A stretch of DNA of 64,000 nt from assembly GCF_900116365.1 (NCBI RefSeq), contig NZ_FPAG01000004.1, positions 339,542 through 403,541 on the forward strand. Direction: 5' to 3'. The notes beneath the pieces are model-generated. The model was not told where the DNA came from. It saw nothing but the letters and a program-made list of their open reading frames with translations, and did not search any database. The stretch is from Zhouia amylolytica. GTDB lineage: Bacteria > Bacteroidota > Bacteroidia > Flavobacteriales > Flavobacteriaceae. Both the position numbers and the translations under genes were made by a program. This document shows positions 1-8,058 of the stretch, piece by piece; the first letter of the stretch is position 1; each line of letters opens with the position of its first letter.

Positions 1-219
1 GATTCGCTCAGCATTAAAAAACCGGTCTGCTATCAGGCCAATAATAAAAGGCGCTATTATAGCACCCCATGATTGTGTTGAAAAAGCCATTGCTGTCTCT
101 GCGCCTGTTGCATTGAGGTTATTTCCCAGAAAAGTACCCAGTGAAACAAACCACCCTCCCCAGATAAAAAATTCGAGGAACATCATCAGGGAAAGTTGAA
201 ATTGTATTTTTTTGTTCAT
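1..219 (-). CDS. NupG-like MFS transporter (5' part only)
   Basis: The window opens inside this gene, so only the first 73 codons are present (start ATG at 217-219). The N-terminus reads MNKKIQFQLSLMMFLEFF and continues into a hydrophobic segment ending FIWGGWFV, then a second segment around APFIIGLIADRFF. This MFLEFFIWG...IADRF pattern is typical of the nucleoside:H+ symporter (NupG/XapB) branch of the major facilitator superfamily, many members of which in Bacteroidota sit in sugar-modification loci rather than nucleoside loci. It precedes a TIM-barrel lipoprotein on the opposite side of a short gap on the same strand. Import of a sugar derivative produced by the neighbouring enzymes is plausible but not shown by the sequence. 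Confidence 0.75.
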   Translation of the reverse strand, partial: MNKKIQFQLSLMMFLEFFIWGGWFVSLGTFLGNNLNATGAETAMAFSTQSWGAIIAPFIIGLIADRFFNAERI

Positions 220-246
220 TTTAAAAAGTAGTTTTGATTCGTGTTA

Positions 247-1239
247 TTATGCCAATGCAGATCCAATTCGAATAAGAAGATCTCTTGTAGCTTTGATGCC
301 GTCTTCTTCACTCAATCTGCCACCTTCGTATTCTACACCAATAAATCCACTATATCCTGAATCTTTAACTAATTGTAATGCTTTTTGGTAATCGATTGTT
401 GTTTCATTTCCTTCGGCATCAAAGTCATAAGACTTGGCACTAACCCCTTTTGCATAAGGAAGCAGTTCTTTAAGGCCTGTATAACGATCGTATTCGTCAA
501 CACATTCGCCATTTTCTTTTTTAATGCAAAAGTTTCCAAAATCTGGAAGCGTTCCGCAATTATCCATGTCGACAGTTTTCATAACTTCAGAGAGGTATTG
601 TCCGTTTGACGAAAAACCGCCGTGATTTTCTACAATGATATTTAAATTTTGCTGAGCGGCATATTCTGAGAGTTTAGCAAGCGATTCTGCAGAGAAATTT
701 TTCCAGCCCTCTAACTCTGAATTTCCATGTAAGTTGACTCTCATGCTGTGACATCCCAAAGCGGCAGAAGCATCTGCCCACAATTGATGGCTTTCAATCG
801 CTTTTTTTCTCATTGCGCTGTCGCCAGATGCCAGGCTTCCGATATCTCCTGGTAGGTCTACCATCATAATTAAGTTCTCGACATTATTGTCTTTACTTCG
901 CTTATTTAATTCGGTAGTTAATTTATTAACAGATAAGGCTAAATTTGTGTTTTTGTCTAACTCCTTATTGTAAAGATGATTTACGTACTCCAGTCCTGCA
1001 AATCCCCACTCACTTGCTTTTGCAGCAAAATTCATTGGATCTAGTTCATTGTTGTGAATCATCTTGTGAACTGACCACTGCGCTAATGATAATTTAAAGA
1101 ATGGATCCTTAGGATCTTCAATGGTAACGGTGTTTTCTGGCTCTTTTTTCTTTTTATTATCGGCGCAAGAGGTTATTCCAAGTACAGATAAAGCTAAACC
1201 AAACTGACTTGTGTTCTTTATAAAAATTCTTCTTTTCAT
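247..1239 (-). CDS. Tat-exported sugar phosphate isomerase/epimerase-like TIM-barrel lipoprotein
   Basis: A 330-residue protein of the PF01261 xylose-isomerase-like TIM-barrel family. I chose the ATG at 1237-1239 because it gives a twin-arginine signal (MKRRIFIK) followed by a lipobox ending at Cys25 (ITSC); the longer open frame reaching 1323 adds 28 unrelated residues and would hide the signal. Likely metal ligands are the Glu in IIVENHGG, the Asp in LPDFGNF and the Glu in GVEYEGG. The protein is expected to be a periplasm-facing lipoprotein. It is divergent from the GMC dehydrogenase operon. Exported members of this family occur in 3-keto-glycoside gene clusters, where some act as lyases or isomerases on 3-ketosugars; the substrate here is unknown. 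Confidence 0.8.
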   Translation of the reverse strand: MKRRIFIKNTSQFGLALSVLGITSCADNKKKKEPENTVTIEDPKDPFFKLSLAQWSVHKMIHNNELDPMNFAAKASEWGFAGLEYVNHLYNKELDKNTNLALSVNKLTTELNKRSKDNNVENLIMMVDLPGDIGSLASGDSAMRKKAIESHQLWADASAALGCHSMRVNLHGNSELEGWKNFSAESLAKLSEYAAQQNLNIIVENHGGFSSNGQYLSEVMKTVDMDNCGTLPDFGNFCIKKENGECVDEYDRYTGLKELLPYAKGVSAKSYDFDAEGNETTIDYQKALQLVKDSGYSGFIGVEYEGGRLSEEDGIKATRDLLIRIGSALA

Positions 1240-1344
1240 AAGGGATAGATTTTTAACCGAATAATCGGAAATTAGATATGTAAGGTGTTGTTTAGTTGTG
1301 AATTTGTTAAAATAATTATCCAACTAATGTAAAAAATTAATTTA

Positions 1345-1352
1345 TATATTTG
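1345..1352 (+). promoter_or_regulatory. -7 element of the GMC operon promoter
   Basis: TATATTTG matches the Bacteroidota TAnnTTTG -7 element and lies 29 bases before the ATG of the first GMC gene. No TTG is present at the usual 19-base spacing, so only the -7 half is supported. Confidence 0.45.
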
Positions 1353-1381
1353 GAAGGCATCGAATTTTTAAAACAAAAAAT

Positions 1382-3097
1382 ATGAGTATTTTTCATTATA
1401 ACACACCTCAGGAATCTTACGACGCTATAGTGGTAGGGACAGGAATTTCTGGCGGTTGGGCGGCTAAAGAACTCTGTGAGAAAGGGTTGAAGACTCTTGT
1501 ACTTGAAAGAGGCCGTGACCTTAAGCACGTGAAGGATTATCCTACAGCAAATAAAGATCCGTGGGATTTTGAACATGGAGGAAGGGCTACCAGGGAAATG
1601 ATAGAAAGAAAACCTAAACAAAACCGTACTGGTTATGTTGTTAGTGAAGCGTCGGATCATTTGTTTGTTAATGATCATAAACACCCATATAATGAAGATA
1701 GGCGCTTTGATTGGATAAGAGGTTACCATGTAGGAGGAAGATCTCTTATGTGGGGAAGACAGAGTTATAGATTAAGTGAAATAGATTTTGAAGCCAACCT
1801 TAAAGATGGTATTGGTGTAGATTGGCCTGTAAGATATAAAGATATAGCACCCTGGTATGATCATGTTGAGCGTTTTATCGGAGTGAGTGGAGAAAACCTT
1901 GGGCTGAAGCAATTGCCTGATGGGCAATTCCTGAAAGCTATGGAGCTTAATTGTGTTGAAAAGCATTTAAAATCTTCTATTGCTGAAAAGTTTAGCGACC
2001 GTTTATTAACCATCGGAAGGGTTGCACATATTACTGAAGGAACAAAGCCAGGAACGAGAAGTTCATGTCAATATAGAAATCGTTGCATCCGTGGCTGTCC
2101 TTTTGGGGGTTACTTTAGTAGTAATTCTTCAACTTTACCTGTAGCTGAAGCAACAGGTAATATGACATTACGCCCAAACTCAATTGTTCATGAGGTTATT
2201 TATGATGAACAGAAGGGAAAAGCAACTGGGGTGCGTGTAATTGATTCTGAAACTAAGGAGACTTATGAGTTTAAAGCTAAGGTGATATTCTTGTGTGCTT
2301 CTGCTATTGCTTCTTCATCAATTTTACTGCAGTCTAAATCAAATCGATTTCCTGAAGGATTTGGGAACGATAGTGGAGAGCTAGGACATAACTTAATGGA
2401 TCACCACTTCAGAGTTGGAGCAAGAGGAAAAATTGATGGCTTTGAAGACAAGTATTATAAAGGAAGAAGGCCAAATGGAATATATATCCCAAGATTTAGG
2501 AATATAGGCGGGGATACTGATCGTAAGGATTTTCTTCGTGGATATGGTTATCAGGGTGGAGCCGGAAGAGCAGGTTATGATGGTGGTTATGTCAGTGAGC
2601 TTCATTATGGAAAGGAACTGAAAGAAGCTATTCTTCATCCGGGAGGATGGAGTATGGGAATGACTGCATTTGGAGAAACACTTCCTGATCATAAGAATAG
2701 AATGTATCTGGACTATGATAAAAAAGATGAATGGGGATTACCAACAGTAACTTTTGATGCGGACTTTGGTGAGAATGAATTGGCGATGCGTAAAGATATG
2801 AAGCAACAAGCCGTTGAGATGTTAGAAGCAGGGGGCTTTAAGGATATCAGTACTTATGATGATATAGGAGGAATGGGGCTTGGTATCCATGAAATGGGAA
2901 CTGCCAGAATGGGGAATGATCCTAAAACATCTGTATTGAATGGGTTTAATCAGGTTCATGCTGCCAAAAATGTGTTTGTAACGGATGGGTCTTTTATGAC
3001 TTCCTCCGGATGTCAAAACCCTTCATTAACTTATATGGCATTTACAGCAAGAGCTGTAGATCATGCAGTTAAGGAATTAAAAAAACAAAATATTTAA
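1382..3097 (+). CDS. GMC family FAD-dependent sugar/glycoside dehydrogenase, copy 1
   Basis: A 571-residue glucose-methanol-choline oxidoreductase. The N-terminal Rossmann motif GxGxxG is at residues 19-24 and the ribose-binding Glu at 42. The C-terminal motif HEMGTARMG places the catalytic His at 503, with the partner Asn at 546 in CQNPS. A Cys cluster, C229-x5-C235-x3-C239-P, resembles the iron-sulfur-binding segment of bacterial FAD glucose and fructose dehydrogenases. There is no signal peptide of its own, so export probably depends on the Tat-signalled small subunit 11 bases downstream. GMC plus gluconate-2-dehydrogenase subunit 3 pairs include glycoside 3-dehydrogenases; the exact sugar is not predictable. 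It is a close tandem paralogue of the gene at 3719-5434. Confidence 0.88.
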   Translation: MSIFHYNTPQESYDAIVVGTGISGGWAAKELCEKGLKTLVLERGRDLKHVKDYPTANKDPWDFEHGGRATREMIERKPKQNRTGYVVSEASDHLFVNDHKHPYNEDRRFDWIRGYHVGGRSLMWGRQSYRLSEIDFEANLKDGIGVDWPVRYKDIAPWYDHVERFIGVSGENLGLKQLPDGQFLKAMELNCVEKHLKSSIAEKFSDRLLTIGRVAHITEGTKPGTRSSCQYRNRCIRGCPFGGYFSSNSSTLPVAEATGNMTLRPNSIVHEVIYDEQKGKATGVRVIDSETKETYEFKAKVIFLCASAIASSSILLQSKSNRFPEGFGNDSGELGHNLMDHHFRVGARGKIDGFEDKYYKGRRPNGIYIPRFRNIGGDTDRKDFLRGYGYQGGAGRAGYDGGYVSELHYGKELKEAILHPGGWSMGMTAFGETLPDHKNRMYLDYDKKDEWGLPTVTFDADFGENELAMRKDMKQQAVEMLEAGGFKDISTYDDIGGMGLGIHEMGTARMGNDPKTSVLNGFNQVHAAKNVFVTDGSFMTSSGCQNPSLTYMAFTARAVDHAVKELKKQNI

Positions 3098-3108
3098 TAC
3101 CAGATCAA

Positions 3109-3681
3109 ATGGATAGAAGAAAAGCACTTAGAAATATAGGATTAACTACCGGGTTTGTAGTTGCCACTCCATCATTGTTGAGTTTATTGCAAAGTTGCCA
3201 ATCTGAAGTGGAGAACTGGCAGCCAGAATTTTTAACGGTAGAACAAGGTATTGTTTTAAAGGGATTGGTGGATACCATTTTGCCGAAAACAGACTTGCCA
3301 TCGGCATCTGAGGTAAATGTACCTCAGTTTATTGATGTTATTTTTAAAGATGTCATCAGTGTGAAAGAACAGGAGCAGAAGCAGAAGGCGATGGATGCTC
3401 TGATTGCAATCATTAAGTCTAAATATGCTCAAGATTTAAATAAGGTAAAAGAATCGGAGTATAAAGAAATTTTAGACGCCTATCTTTCTAAAGCTGAAAG
3501 AACAGGGGAAGAGAAGGGAATTGCTCAATTACTGGGTAATATAAAATGGATGACCATTAACGCTTATAGAAATAGTGAACTAATTGGTGAGACTGTTTTG
3601 GCCTATGATCCTGTTCCGGGACAATATTTAGGTTGCGAAAATTTACAAGATCTTACCGGAGGTAAATCTTGGTCTTTATAA
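3109..3681 (+). CDS. Gluconate 2-dehydrogenase subunit 3 family protein (Tat lipoprotein)
   Basis: A 190-residue protein of the gluconate 2-dehydrogenase subunit 3 family (PF13618), the small partner of membrane-associated GMC dehydrogenases. It begins MDRRKALRNIGL, a twin-arginine signal, and has a possible lipobox ending at Cys30 (LQSC), so it probably carries the folded GMC subunit across the membrane in a hitch-hiker fashion and tethers it outside. It lies 11 bases after the first GMC gene and 37 bases before the second, so one small subunit may serve two catalytic subunits. No haem-binding CxxCH motif is present in this protein or its neighbours, so the electron acceptor is not a fused cytochrome. 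Confidence 0.87.
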   Translation: MDRRKALRNIGLTTGFVVATPSLLSLLQSCQSEVENWQPEFLTVEQGIVLKGLVDTILPKTDLPSASEVNVPQFIDVIFKDVISVKEQEQKQKAMDALIAIIKSKYAQDLNKVKESEYKEILDAYLSKAERTGEEKGIAQLLGNIKWMTINAYRNSELIGETVLAYDPVPGQYLGCENLQDLTGGKSWSL

Positions 3682-3718
3682 AGGTACATCAGCATAAACC
3701 ACCAATTCAGAATCTTTA

Positions 3719-5434
3719 ATGAAAACATTCTATTATAGCACCCCATTGCAGGAATATGATGCCATTGTAGTTGGTACGGGTATATCAGGTGGATGGGCGG
3801 CAAAGGAGCTCTGTGAAAAGGGCTTGAAGACCTTGGTTTTGGAACGGGGACGAATGGTAAAGCATTTGGAAGATTATCCAACGGCCAATATGGATCCGTG
3901 GGACTTTGAACATGGAGGTAAGATTACCAGAGAAATAAGGAGTAAAACCGCTGTACAAAACAGGACCGGAGGTTGGGTGAATGAAACCAATCATCATTTT
4001 TTTGTTGATGACACGAAACATCCATACAACGAGGAGAGACGATTTGACTGGATTCGTGGTTATCAGGTTGGAGGGAGATCCTTGATATGGGGAAGACAGA
4101 GTTATCGTTTAAGTGATATAGATTTTGAAGCTAACCTCAAAGAAGGAATTGCAGTAGATTGGCCGGTAAGGTATAAAGATATAGCGCCCTGGTATGATCA
4201 TGTTGAGCGTTTTATAGGGGTGAGTGGTGAAAAACTTGGTTTAAAACAATTGCCGGACGGCCGATTTTTAAAGCCGATGCAACTCAATTGCGTTGAAAAG
4301 CATTTGAAAGAATCCTTAGGGAATTCTTATAGTGATAGAACCTTAACCATAGGGCGTACAGCTCATATAACTGAAGGTACAAAACCAGGATTGAGGAGTA
4401 CTTGTCAGTATAGGAGCCGCTGTGGTAGAGGTTGTCCTTTTGGGGGATATTTTAGCAGTAATTCTTCAACATTGCCGGTGGCAGACGCTACGGGGAATAT
4501 GACCTTGAGGCCGAATTCAATTGTTCATGAGGTGATTTACGATGAGCAGAAAGGTAAGGCAACAGGTGTTCGTGTTATTGATAGGGAAACCAAAGAGACT
4601 GTTGAGTATAGGGCTAAGCTGATATTTTTATGCGCGTCTTCAATGGCCTCAACTTCAATATTACTACAATCTAAGTCAAGTCGCTTTCCTGAAGGTTTAG
4701 GGAATGATAGTGGAGAATTAGGGCATAATATAATGGATCATCATTATAGAATTGGAGCTTCCGGTAAAATTGACGGTTTTGAGGATATGTATTACAAGGG
4801 TAAGAGACCGAATGGAATTTATATTCCAAGATTCAGAAATCTAGGAGGTAAAACTGACCGGAAAGAATTTCTTCGAGGATATGGTTATCAAGGGGGAGCG
4901 GGAAGAGCAGGTTATGATGGAGGTTTTGTTGCAGAGCTTCATTATGGTAAGAAGCTTAAAGAAGCTATACTTAAACCCGGAGGATGGAGTATGGGGCTTA
5001 CCGGTTTTGGAGAAACTTTACCTGATCATAAGAATAGAATGTATTTGGATTATGATACAAAAGATTCCTGGGGTTTACCTACTATTACCTTTGATGCAGA
5101 ATTCGGAGCAAATGAATTAGCTATGCGAAAAGACATGAAGCAGCAAGCTGCTGAAATGTTGGAGGCAGGAGGATTCAAGGATGTTAGTACTTATGATGAT
5201 ATCGGTGGAATTGGTTTGGGGATCCATGAAATGGGAACCGCCAGAATGGGAAGGAACCCAGAAACTTCAGTTTTAAATAAATTTAATCAAGTACATGCGG
5301 CTAAAAATGTATTTGTGACAGACGGTTCTTTTATGACATCTTCTGGTTGTCAAAACCCATCTTTAACCTATATGGCGTTTACTGCCAGAGCCGCCAACCA
5401 CGCAGTTGAGGAACTTAAAAAGCGAAACCTGTAA
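3719..5434 (+). CDS. GMC family FAD-dependent sugar/glycoside dehydrogenase, copy 2
   Basis: This 571-residue protein has the same length as the gene at 1382-3097 and by eye about four in five residues are identical. The FAD motif is at 19-24 and the Cys cluster again reads C-x5-C-x3-C-P, here within CQYRSRCGRGC. The C-terminal HEMGTARMG and CQNPSLTYMAF blocks are intact, so both copies look active. Differences concentrate in surface-like stretches (residues about 45-95) and in the segment after the HGG region, which could alter substrate range. The nucleotide sequences have diverged at most third codon positions, so this is an old duplication, not an assembly repeat. It is the third gene of the probable operon from 1382. 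Confidence 0.88.
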   Translation: MKTFYYSTPLQEYDAIVVGTGISGGWAAKELCEKGLKTLVLERGRMVKHLEDYPTANMDPWDFEHGGKITREIRSKTAVQNRTGGWVNETNHHFFVDDTKHPYNEERRFDWIRGYQVGGRSLIWGRQSYRLSDIDFEANLKEGIAVDWPVRYKDIAPWYDHVERFIGVSGEKLGLKQLPDGRFLKPMQLNCVEKHLKESLGNSYSDRTLTIGRTAHITEGTKPGLRSTCQYRSRCGRGCPFGGYFSSNSSTLPVADATGNMTLRPNSIVHEVIYDEQKGKATGVRVIDRETKETVEYRAKLIFLCASSMASTSILLQSKSSRFPEGLGNDSGELGHNIMDHHYRIGASGKIDGFEDMYYKGKRPNGIYIPRFRNLGGKTDRKEFLRGYGYQGGAGRAGYDGGFVAELHYGKKLKEAILKPGGWSMGLTGFGETLPDHKNRMYLDYDTKDSWGLPTITFDAEFGANELAMRKDMKQQAAEMLEAGGFKDVSTYDDIGGIGLGIHEMGTARMGRNPETSVLNKFNQVHAAKNVFVTDGSFMTSSGCQNPSLTYMAFTARAANHAVEELKKRNL

Positions 5435-5498
5435 ACGTTACGGTTTTTTGTTTTAGCGTTGCTTGTCAATTGTTTAATGCATCCAAAAATATCAATAA

Positions 5499-6422
5499 AT
5501 GAAGAGAAGAAAATTTATACAAAACACGGCCTTATCGACACTAGGAGCTTCTATGATAACTTCAGAGGCTTTATCGTTTAATAAAGAGGACCGTAAGAAA
5601 AATATGAATGCATTTAATTTAAAGTATGCCCCTCATTTGGGGATGTTCAGAAATCATGCCGGTTCTGGGGAGGTTGCTCAGTTAGAATTTATGGCGAGTC
5701 AGGGTTTTAAGGCTTTTGAAGATAATGGAATGAAGAATAGAAGCCTTGACATTCAGAAACAGATGGCGGGCACCATGGAAAAATACAATATGCAAATGGG
5801 GGTGTTTGTAGCTCATAAAATATATTGGGATAAGCCAAATCTGGCCAGCGGTGACGCGACTTTTAGAGATGAATTTTTAAATGATATCAAGGAGTCGGTA
5901 GAAGTGGCTAAACGAGTGAATGCCAAATGGATGACTGTGGTGCCGGGTTATGTAGACCTAAGGAAAAATGAAGCTTATCAAACTGCTAATGTGGTGGAGT
6001 CTTTAAAGAGGGCCGCAGAAATCTTAGAGCCACATAATCTGGTTATGGTATTGGAGCCACTTAACTTCAGGGATCATCCAGGGATGTTCTTAAGTGAGTC
6101 TCCGCAAGCTTACGAAATATGTAAAGCTGTAGATTCTCCTTCTTGTAAAATATTGTTTGATATCTACCATCAACAGATTACTGAAGGAAATTTAATCCCA
6201 AATATTGATGCTTGCTGGGATGAAATTGCCTATTTTCAAATAGGTGATAATCCTGGTAGAAAAGAGCCAACAACAGGAGAGATTAATTATAAAAATGTGT
6301 TCAAGCATATCAACTCAAGAGGATTTGAAGGAATTCTGGGGATGGAGCATGGAAATTCTAAACCTGGTAAAGAGGGTGAAGAGTCACTGATTAAAGCCTA
6401 TAAAGAGGTTGATAGTTTTTAG
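5499..6422 (+). CDS. Tat-exported hydroxypyruvate-isomerase-like TIM-barrel protein
   Basis: A 307-residue PF01261 TIM barrel with an N-terminal twin-arginine signal (MKRRKFIQNTALSTLG). No lipobox Cys follows, so a soluble periplasmic protein is expected. Conserved hydroxypyruvate-isomerase-type ligands are visible: Glu in VLEPLNFRDH, Asp and His in LFDIYHQQ, and Glu in GMEHGNS. It lies 64 bases after the second GMC gene on the same strand and ends at a strong bidirectional terminator, so it is probably the last gene of the GMC operon. True hydroxypyruvate isomerases are cytoplasmic; export together with GMC dehydrogenases points instead to isomerisation, epimerisation or elimination of an oxidised sugar. 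The reaction is inferred. Confidence 0.82.
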   Translation: MKRRKFIQNTALSTLGASMITSEALSFNKEDRKKNMNAFNLKYAPHLGMFRNHAGSGEVAQLEFMASQGFKAFEDNGMKNRSLDIQKQMAGTMEKYNMQMGVFVAHKIYWDKPNLASGDATFRDEFLNDIKESVEVAKRVNAKWMTVVPGYVDLRKNEAYQTANVVESLKRAAEILEPHNLVMVLEPLNFRDHPGMFLSESPQAYEICKAVDSPSCKILFDIYHQQITEGNLIPNIDACWDEIAYFQIGDNPGRKEPTTGEINYKNVFKHINSRGFEGILGMEHGNSKPGKEGEESLIKAYKEVDSF

Positions 6423-6449
6423 TGAGTCCTTATTACAATTTAAATAAAA

Positions 6450-6472
6450 AAAGTCGATCATAGATCGACTTT
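6450..6472. terminator. Bidirectional terminator between convergent genes
   Basis: A perfect 10-bp stem, AAAGTCGATC/GATCGACTTT, with a 3-base loop and A/T tracts on both sides. It separates the GMC operon from the convergent DUF1080 gene, whose stop codon overlaps the right arm. Confidence 0.85.
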
Positions 6473-7347
6473 TATTTTGCTTCTTCTTTTAAAATGGTTT
6501 CAATGGTAGTTTCCAGAAGGGGCTTGTCGTTATAAATAGGTTCCAAATCAATTATTTCAACTTTTCTGAACTCTATTGGATGACTTTCACTTTGAAGAGA
6601 AATGTATCCTTGGGTCAGTGCCTTTCCTTCAATTTGAACTCCTTCGGAGGTTTCATTCACCATACCTCCACCAATTTGAGGTTTTGTATATTCCATAACT
6701 ACTTTATCGCCTGTATAATGTTGGACCAAGGAATCCTTTAATACTAAGAATCCTGCTCTTACCCATTGATCACCATGATAGGTTTTTGATGTTGAGCTGA
6801 TACAGTGAGGGGTGAATAAGGTGTCTTTGATGAACACGTTAGTGCCCGGAGTGCATAGATTAAGAGTGGTTCTTTCATTTTCTCCATCCCCCCCTAGAAA
6901 TTGTGCTTCAATGCTTATTGGGAAATTTTGATTAACGGTCATGGTTTTTGGGTCCTGACCGTGGAGCATCACCCCGCTATTTCTCCAGGCCCAACCCTCT
7001 CCTTCCTGAGCTTGTTCGCCAACAAAGCGATATTCTACTGCTAAGAAGTATGCAGAAAAGGGTTGATTGTAAAAGATATGACCATATTGTTGATCGAATG
7101 CACCATATTGGTCATAACGAACGACCATTTTACCGTCTTCTATACGGAAAGTCTCTCCGAAGTTTTCCCCCAATTCATGTTTAGATATTTTAGGGGTCCA
7201 GCCTGAGAGATCTTTACCATTGAACAATTGCTCCCAGTTGAGTGTTACGGTTGTTTTTGATTCTTGTTTTACTTCCTTTTTCTCGTTTTTACACGATGTA
7301 ATAACAGAGAATAGTATGAGTGTACTTAATAAAAGGCTTTTATTCAT
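6472..7347 (-). CDS. DUF1080 (3-keto-disaccharide hydrolase family) lipoprotein
   Basis: A 291-residue lipoprotein with a signal peptide ending in a lipobox (VITSC). The opening WEQLFNGKDLSGWTP is the hallmark start of the DUF1080/PF06439 concanavalin-like beta-sandwich, a family now annotated as 3-keto-disaccharide hydrolase because characterised members cleave glycosides oxidised at C3. The fold continues through EWRNSGVMLHG-like and beta-strand-rich segments (here WAWRNSGVMLHGQD). It lies 25 bases downstream of an azurin-like gene on the same strand and converges on the GMC operon. Location on the periplasmic side would give it access to the GMC product. The specific glycoside is unknown. 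Confidence 0.85.
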   Translation of the reverse strand: MNKSLLLSTLILFSVITSCKNEKKEVKQESKTTVTLNWEQLFNGKDLSGWTPKISKHELGENFGETFRIEDGKMVVRYDQYGAFDQQYGHIFYNQPFSAYFLAVEYRFVGEQAQEGEGWAWRNSGVMLHGQDPKTMTVNQNFPISIEAQFLGGDGENERTTLNLCTPGTNVFIKDTLFTPHCISSTSKTYHGDQWVRAGFLVLKDSLVQHYTGDKVVMEYTKPQIGGGMVNETSEGVQIEGKALTQGYISLQSESHPIEFRKVEIIDLEPIYNDKPLLETTIETILKEEAK

Positions 7348-7372
7348 AAGTTTTGGTTGGTTTTGTAGCGTG

Positions 7373-7897
7373 TTATTCTACTATAAATTTACCCTGCATC
7401 ATAGCATAGTGTCCAGGGAAGCTGCATAAGAACTGGTATGTTCCTTTTTCAGGAGCTTCAAACTCTATGATGTCAGTCTCACCACCACCAAGGATTTTTG
7501 TGTGGGCCAATACATCATTTTCAGAACCTTCAGGAATGTATTCGGTGTCTTTTGCAGTAGCAGCCTTGGTTGCAAAATCAACGAGGTCTACACCTTGAGC
7601 AAGTAATACAAAATTATGTCCCATTACATTTTTATCAAGCTTACCGATGTGTTTTAAAGTCAGTTTAACCTTATCGCCAGCTTTCACCTTAATTTCTTTA
7701 AGGTTAAACTTCATCATATCGTCTCCGGTGATAACAACTTCGCTAACCCCATCTTCCTTTTTTGTTTGGGTGGTTGATTCAGTTTTTTTGCTTCCTTCTT
7801 CATATTGAAAGCCGTCTTTTTTCTTTTCTTCCTTACCTCCACAACTAATTAGCAGGCCGGTAAAAGCAACTACGAGTGCTCTATTAAATAATTTCAT
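7373..7897 (-). CDS. Azurin-like type 1 copper lipoprotein
   Basis: A 174-residue cupredoxin with a lipobox at Cys19 (LLISC) and a charged linker to about residue 52. The four type 1 copper ligands of azurin are all in place: His94 in MGHNF, Cys158, His163 and Met167 in CSFPGHYAMM. Azurins shuttle electrons in the periplasm. The gene is upstream of DUF1080 with a 25-base gap, so the two are probably co-transcribed and next to a cluster of FAD dehydrogenases that otherwise lacks a visible electron carrier. A role as acceptor for those enzymes is an attractive inference; a general respiratory or copper-related role is the alternative. Confidence 0.87.
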   Translation of the reverse strand: MKLFNRALVVAFTGLLISCGGKEEKKKDGFQYEEGSKKTESTTQTKKEDGVSEVVITGDDMMKFNLKEIKVKAGDKVKLTLKHIGKLDKNVMGHNFVLLAQGVDLVDFATKAATAKDTEYIPEGSENDVLAHTKILGGGETDIIEFEAPEKGTYQFLCSFPGHYAMMQGKFIVE

Positions 7898-8004
7898 GAT
7901 GTGTAATTTTAGTTTCTCGCTAAGATAAGTAATAGAATAGTTTTTTGCCCCTAGACACTACCAAATTATAATAGAATTTTGTTTAAAATTTAAGAATCGA
8001 TCTA

Positions 8005-8036
8005 TTTGAATTAACGATGAAATAGTGGTAGTTTTG
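8005..8036 (+). promoter_or_regulatory. Promoter of the thioesterase gene
   Basis: TTTG (8005-8008), 20-base spacer, TAGTTTTG (8029-8036) matches the Bacteroidota -33/-7 consensus. Transcription should begin near 8042, just before the ATG at 8059. Confidence 0.7.
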
Positions 8037-8058
8037 CTATGCACGCATAATAATAAAA

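Noticed and set aside
1382..5434. Possible assembly duplication of the GMC gene
   Set aside because: The two copies differ at most third codon positions and at about one residue in five, and a unique gene lies between them, so they are real paralogues.
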